DNA of 64,000 nucleotides, from NCBI RefSeq assembly GCF_008364845.1, contig NZ_VTTP01000001.1:148827-212826 (forward strand), written 5' to 3'. Position 1 is the stretch's first letter; each line of letters opens with the position of its first letter. The position numbers and the translations under genes were made by a program. The stretch comes from Actinotalea subterranea (GTDB lineage Bacteria > Actinomycetota > Actinomycetes > Actinomycetales > Cellulomonadaceae). This document shows positions 62,172 to 64,000 of this stretch, in pieces. The notes beneath the pieces are model-generated. The model did not search any database. It was given only the letters and a program-made list of their open reading frames with translations, and was not told the DNA's origin.

Positions 62172-63113
62172 CGGGGCGGTGGATCCCCCGCGACGGCGAC
62201 GGCGCAGCCACAGGGCTCCCGCCGCAGCGGCCATGAGCGCGACCACGAGCGCAGCCCCCAGGGCGACCGTCGGCGCGAGCCCGTAGGTCCGGCCCGTCAC
62301 GACGCCGTCGTCCGGCTGCGCGTCGCGGGCGACGGCTGCCGTCCCCGCGTCGTCCTTCCCTGCGGCGGCCGCCGCACCCCCGTCGCCATCGCTGCTCGGG
62401 GTGGCGGTCGGCTCCGCGGTGGGCACGGGTGTGGGAGCCGGGGTGCCGGGCGCCGGCTCCACGGCGGGCTCGGGTGCGGGTGGCGCAGGAGCGGGCGCCG
62501 GTGCGGGAGCCGGGGCCGGAGCCGGGGCCGGGGCCGGTGCGGGTGCGGGTGCGACCTGCGCGGCAGCGGGCGGCTCGCCGTAGGCGGCGAACACCTGGGT
62601 GCCCCATGCCGCCCCGCCGCCCTCGGCCACCCCGATGCCCACGTGCGTGTAGTCGGGGTTGAGGATGTTCGCGCGGTGCGGCGCCGAGTCCATCCACTGC
62701 GCGTGGAGCTTCGCCACGTCGGCGGGCTTGTTGTAGGCGACGTTCTCTCCGGCGCTCGACCACCCCGCCGGGATCTGCTCCGCGAAGTCCGGGTTGTGCG
62801 ACATCTGCCCGGTGTCCGCCATGTGCTGGCTCCACGCCGCGGCGACCCCGGTCATGGAGGCGTCCAACGTGAGGGGACCGAGGCCGTTGGCCGCACGGTC
62901 CGCGTTGAGCAGCGCGACGAGGTCCTCCGCCGGCCCGCCGTGAGCGGGTGCGGCGAGCCCTGCGACGGCCCCGGTCAGCACGAGGCTCGTGACGACCGCG
63001 AGCACGGCGCGTCGCAGGCCGCGGGCCCCGGGCGCGGTGCTCGGCGGGACTGCGGAGCGGGGCGCGGGGGCGGATCCTGCGGCGGGACGGGATGCTGCGG
63101 TGGAACGGGGCAC
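62169..63113 (-). CDS. Secreted CAP-domain protein with Pro-Ala stalk and membrane anchor
   Basis: A 314-aa CAP/SCP protein. A signal sequence (LRRAVLAVVTSLVLTGAVAGLAAPAHG) is followed by the CAP domain at about 50-180: LLNADRAANGLGPL, WSQHMADTGQMSHNPDF, SAGENVAYNKP, DSAPHRANILNPDYTHVGIG. A Pro-Ala repeat linker of some 30 residues, a Ser/Thr/Pro/Gly stretch and a terminal helix with RRRRRGG follow, so it should be anchored with the CAP domain outside. GTG 63113 is preferred to 63119 because GAAGGA lies seven rather than one base upstream. About 140 nt of leader separates it from the next gene. Confidence 0.87.
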   Translation of the reverse strand: MPRSTAASRPAAGSAPAPRSAVPPSTAPGARGLRRAVLAVVTSLVLTGAVAGLAAPAHGGPAEDLVALLNADRAANGLGPLTLDASMTGVAAAWSQHMADTGQMSHNPDFAEQIPAGWSSAGENVAYNKPADVAKLHAQWMDSAPHRANILNPDYTHVGIGVAEGGGAAWGTQVFAAYGEPPAAAQVAPAPAPAPAPAPAPAPAPAPAPAPPAPEPAVEPAPGTPAPTPVPTAEPTATPSSDGDGGAAAAAGKDDAGTAAVARDAQPDDGVVTGRTYGLAPTVALGAALVVALMAAAAGALWLRRRRRGGSTAP

Positions 63114-63252
63114 TGCCACGTCCTTCGGTCGTCGGGAACGCCCGGGCACCGGACGGTCGGTGGGCCACGGGCGCGGCGCGCATGGCGCGCGGGTCGGCAC
63201 GCGCAGTGCACAGTCTCGGGCCAGGTTCACCCGTTTGCCACATCCTGCCAGT

Positions 63253-64000
63253 TCAGCGCGCGTCGGCGGGCTCCGTCTGTTCGACGGCGTCGGGAGCACC
63301 GACGGGTGCGGAGTCCAGCGCCCACCGGATCGCCCGGGTTGCGGCGCGCCCTGCGGACCTGCCCAGCGTCGCCTCGACGAGCGGCACGTCAGGCAGCCCG
63401 AGCTCGGCGCGGGACCAGCGCGGCATGAGGTCGACGGCCGCGAGCGCGAGCGCCCAGTAGGCGGGGCGTGCGGCCCACGGCAGCGGCGGCGTCGCGAGGA
63501 GGAACCGCGCGGCGTCGCGCGCCTCCTGCCGCCCGTCGAGCACGGGCCGGTACGCACCGAGCTGGCGGTGGAGGTCGGCGAGGGTGGTCGGCAGGTCGGG
63601 CGCGCCGAGGGCCCGGCCGACGACGGCGGCCTGGGCCACGTACTCGTCGCACCCGGCTGCGTCGAGGGGTTCGCGGCCGAGTCGCTGGTGCGCGAGCAGG
63701 AAGCTGTCGGTCTCGGCGAGGTGCACCCACCTCAGGAGCTCGGGCTCGGAGGCCGCGTACGGCTCGCCCTGGGAGGTGGTCCCGCGCACGCGGGCGTGCA
63801 CGGCCCGGACGACGGCGACGGCCTGCTCGGCGTCGGTCTCTACGCCGAAGGTCGTGGTCGCGAGGAAGGTCGCGGTGCGCTGGAGGCGGCCCCACGGGTC
63901 CCCGCGGTAGCCGGAGTGCGCGGCGACGGCAGCCATGGCACGTGGGTGCAGGGACTGCAGTAGCAGGGCGCGCAGCCCGCCGACGAACATCGAGGCGTCG
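63253..64000 (-). CDS. MpaB-type oxygenase (DUF2236), N terminus cut by window
   Basis: A DUF2236 / latex-clearing-protein-like haem oxygenase family member. Seen: GGLRALLLQSLHPRAMAAVAAHSGYRGDPWGRLQRT, TTFGVETDAEQAVAVVRAVHARVRG, RWVHLAETDSFLLAHQRL. Family members run to 280-300 residues; 245 are visible from ATG 63990 and the frame stays open to the window end, so the start lies outside. Substrate unknown. Confidence 0.85.
   Translation of the reverse strand, partial: DASMFVGGLRALLLQSLHPRAMAAVAAHSGYRGDPWGRLQRTATFLATTTFGVETDAEQAVAVVRAVHARVRGTTSQGEPYAASEPELLRWVHLAETDSFLLAHQRLGREPLDAAGCDEYVAQAAVVGRALGAPDLPTTLADLHRQLGAYRPVLDGRQEARDAARFLLATPPLPWAARPAYWALALAAVDLMPRWSRAELGLPDVPLVEATLGRSAGRAATRAIRWALDSAPVGAPDAVEQTEPADAR

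Noticed and set aside
63114-63252. ydaO-type cyclic di-AMP riboswitch before the CAP gene
   Set aside because: Surface CAP and Rpf genes often have one, but I could not match its conserved core here with confidence.

Overview
The window is about 64 kb of very G+C-rich actinobacterial chromosome. Codon third positions are almost all G/C, GTG starts are common, neighbouring genes often overlap by 1-13 nt, and many genes start directly at a TANNNT -10 box. Gene content (split phosphotransferase system, DasR-like sites, clpS-DUF2017-murI-rph-rdgB block, DUF3039, several sugar ABC systems) suggests a saprophytic actinomycete, plausibly Cellulomonadaceae or a relative. That placement is inference. 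I see no prophage, insertion sequence, integron or CRISPR array.

Layout. 1-2.6 kb: end of a prolyl oligopeptidase and an MscS-type channel. 2.6-8.4 kb: a dispersed sugar phosphotransferase system with two single-domain EIIB genes, EIIA, a HAD phosphatase, a GntR regulator, EIIC, EI (ptsI) and HPr (ptsH). Two sites close to the DasR operator sit before EIIC and ptsH. 8.5-14.7 kb: truncated globin, thioesterase, topoisomerase IB, MFS sugar transporter, NAD(P)-binding protein. 14.2-24.4 kb: a minus-strand block with two similar pairs of overlapping large GTPases around ettA and ssb. 24.5-33 kb: tRNA-Arg and a ROK-ABC-GH15-GH31 operon that looks like uptake and intracellular cleavage of alpha-glucosides. 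33-41 kb: housekeeping genes (orn, CarD-like, bcp, thioredoxin) and tRNAs His, Lys and Leu. 41-48.5 kb: the conserved ABC-F/rdgB/rph/phosphodiesterase/murI/DUF2017/clpS/pncB neighbourhood.

48.8-53.2 kb is the least ordinary part. A DUF3039-helicase operon ends in an eight-unit 23-bp tandem array. Next to it, a DUF559 nuclease-like gene is bracketed by two copies of a 66-bp nested palindrome whose stems differ in sequence but stay self-complementary. 53.2-59.7 kb: a DasABC/NgcEFG-like ABC operon with a ROK sugar kinase and nagB, preceded by a ROK repressor; this probably feeds amino sugars into glycolysis alongside the phosphotransferase system. 59.8-64 kb: an ABC exporter, a secreted membrane-anchored CAP-domain protein and a truncated MpaB-type oxygenase.

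Together the window shows two routes of amino-sugar entry (phosphotransferase and ABC) joining at nagB, one alpha-glucoside route, and a widespread leaderless promoter style.
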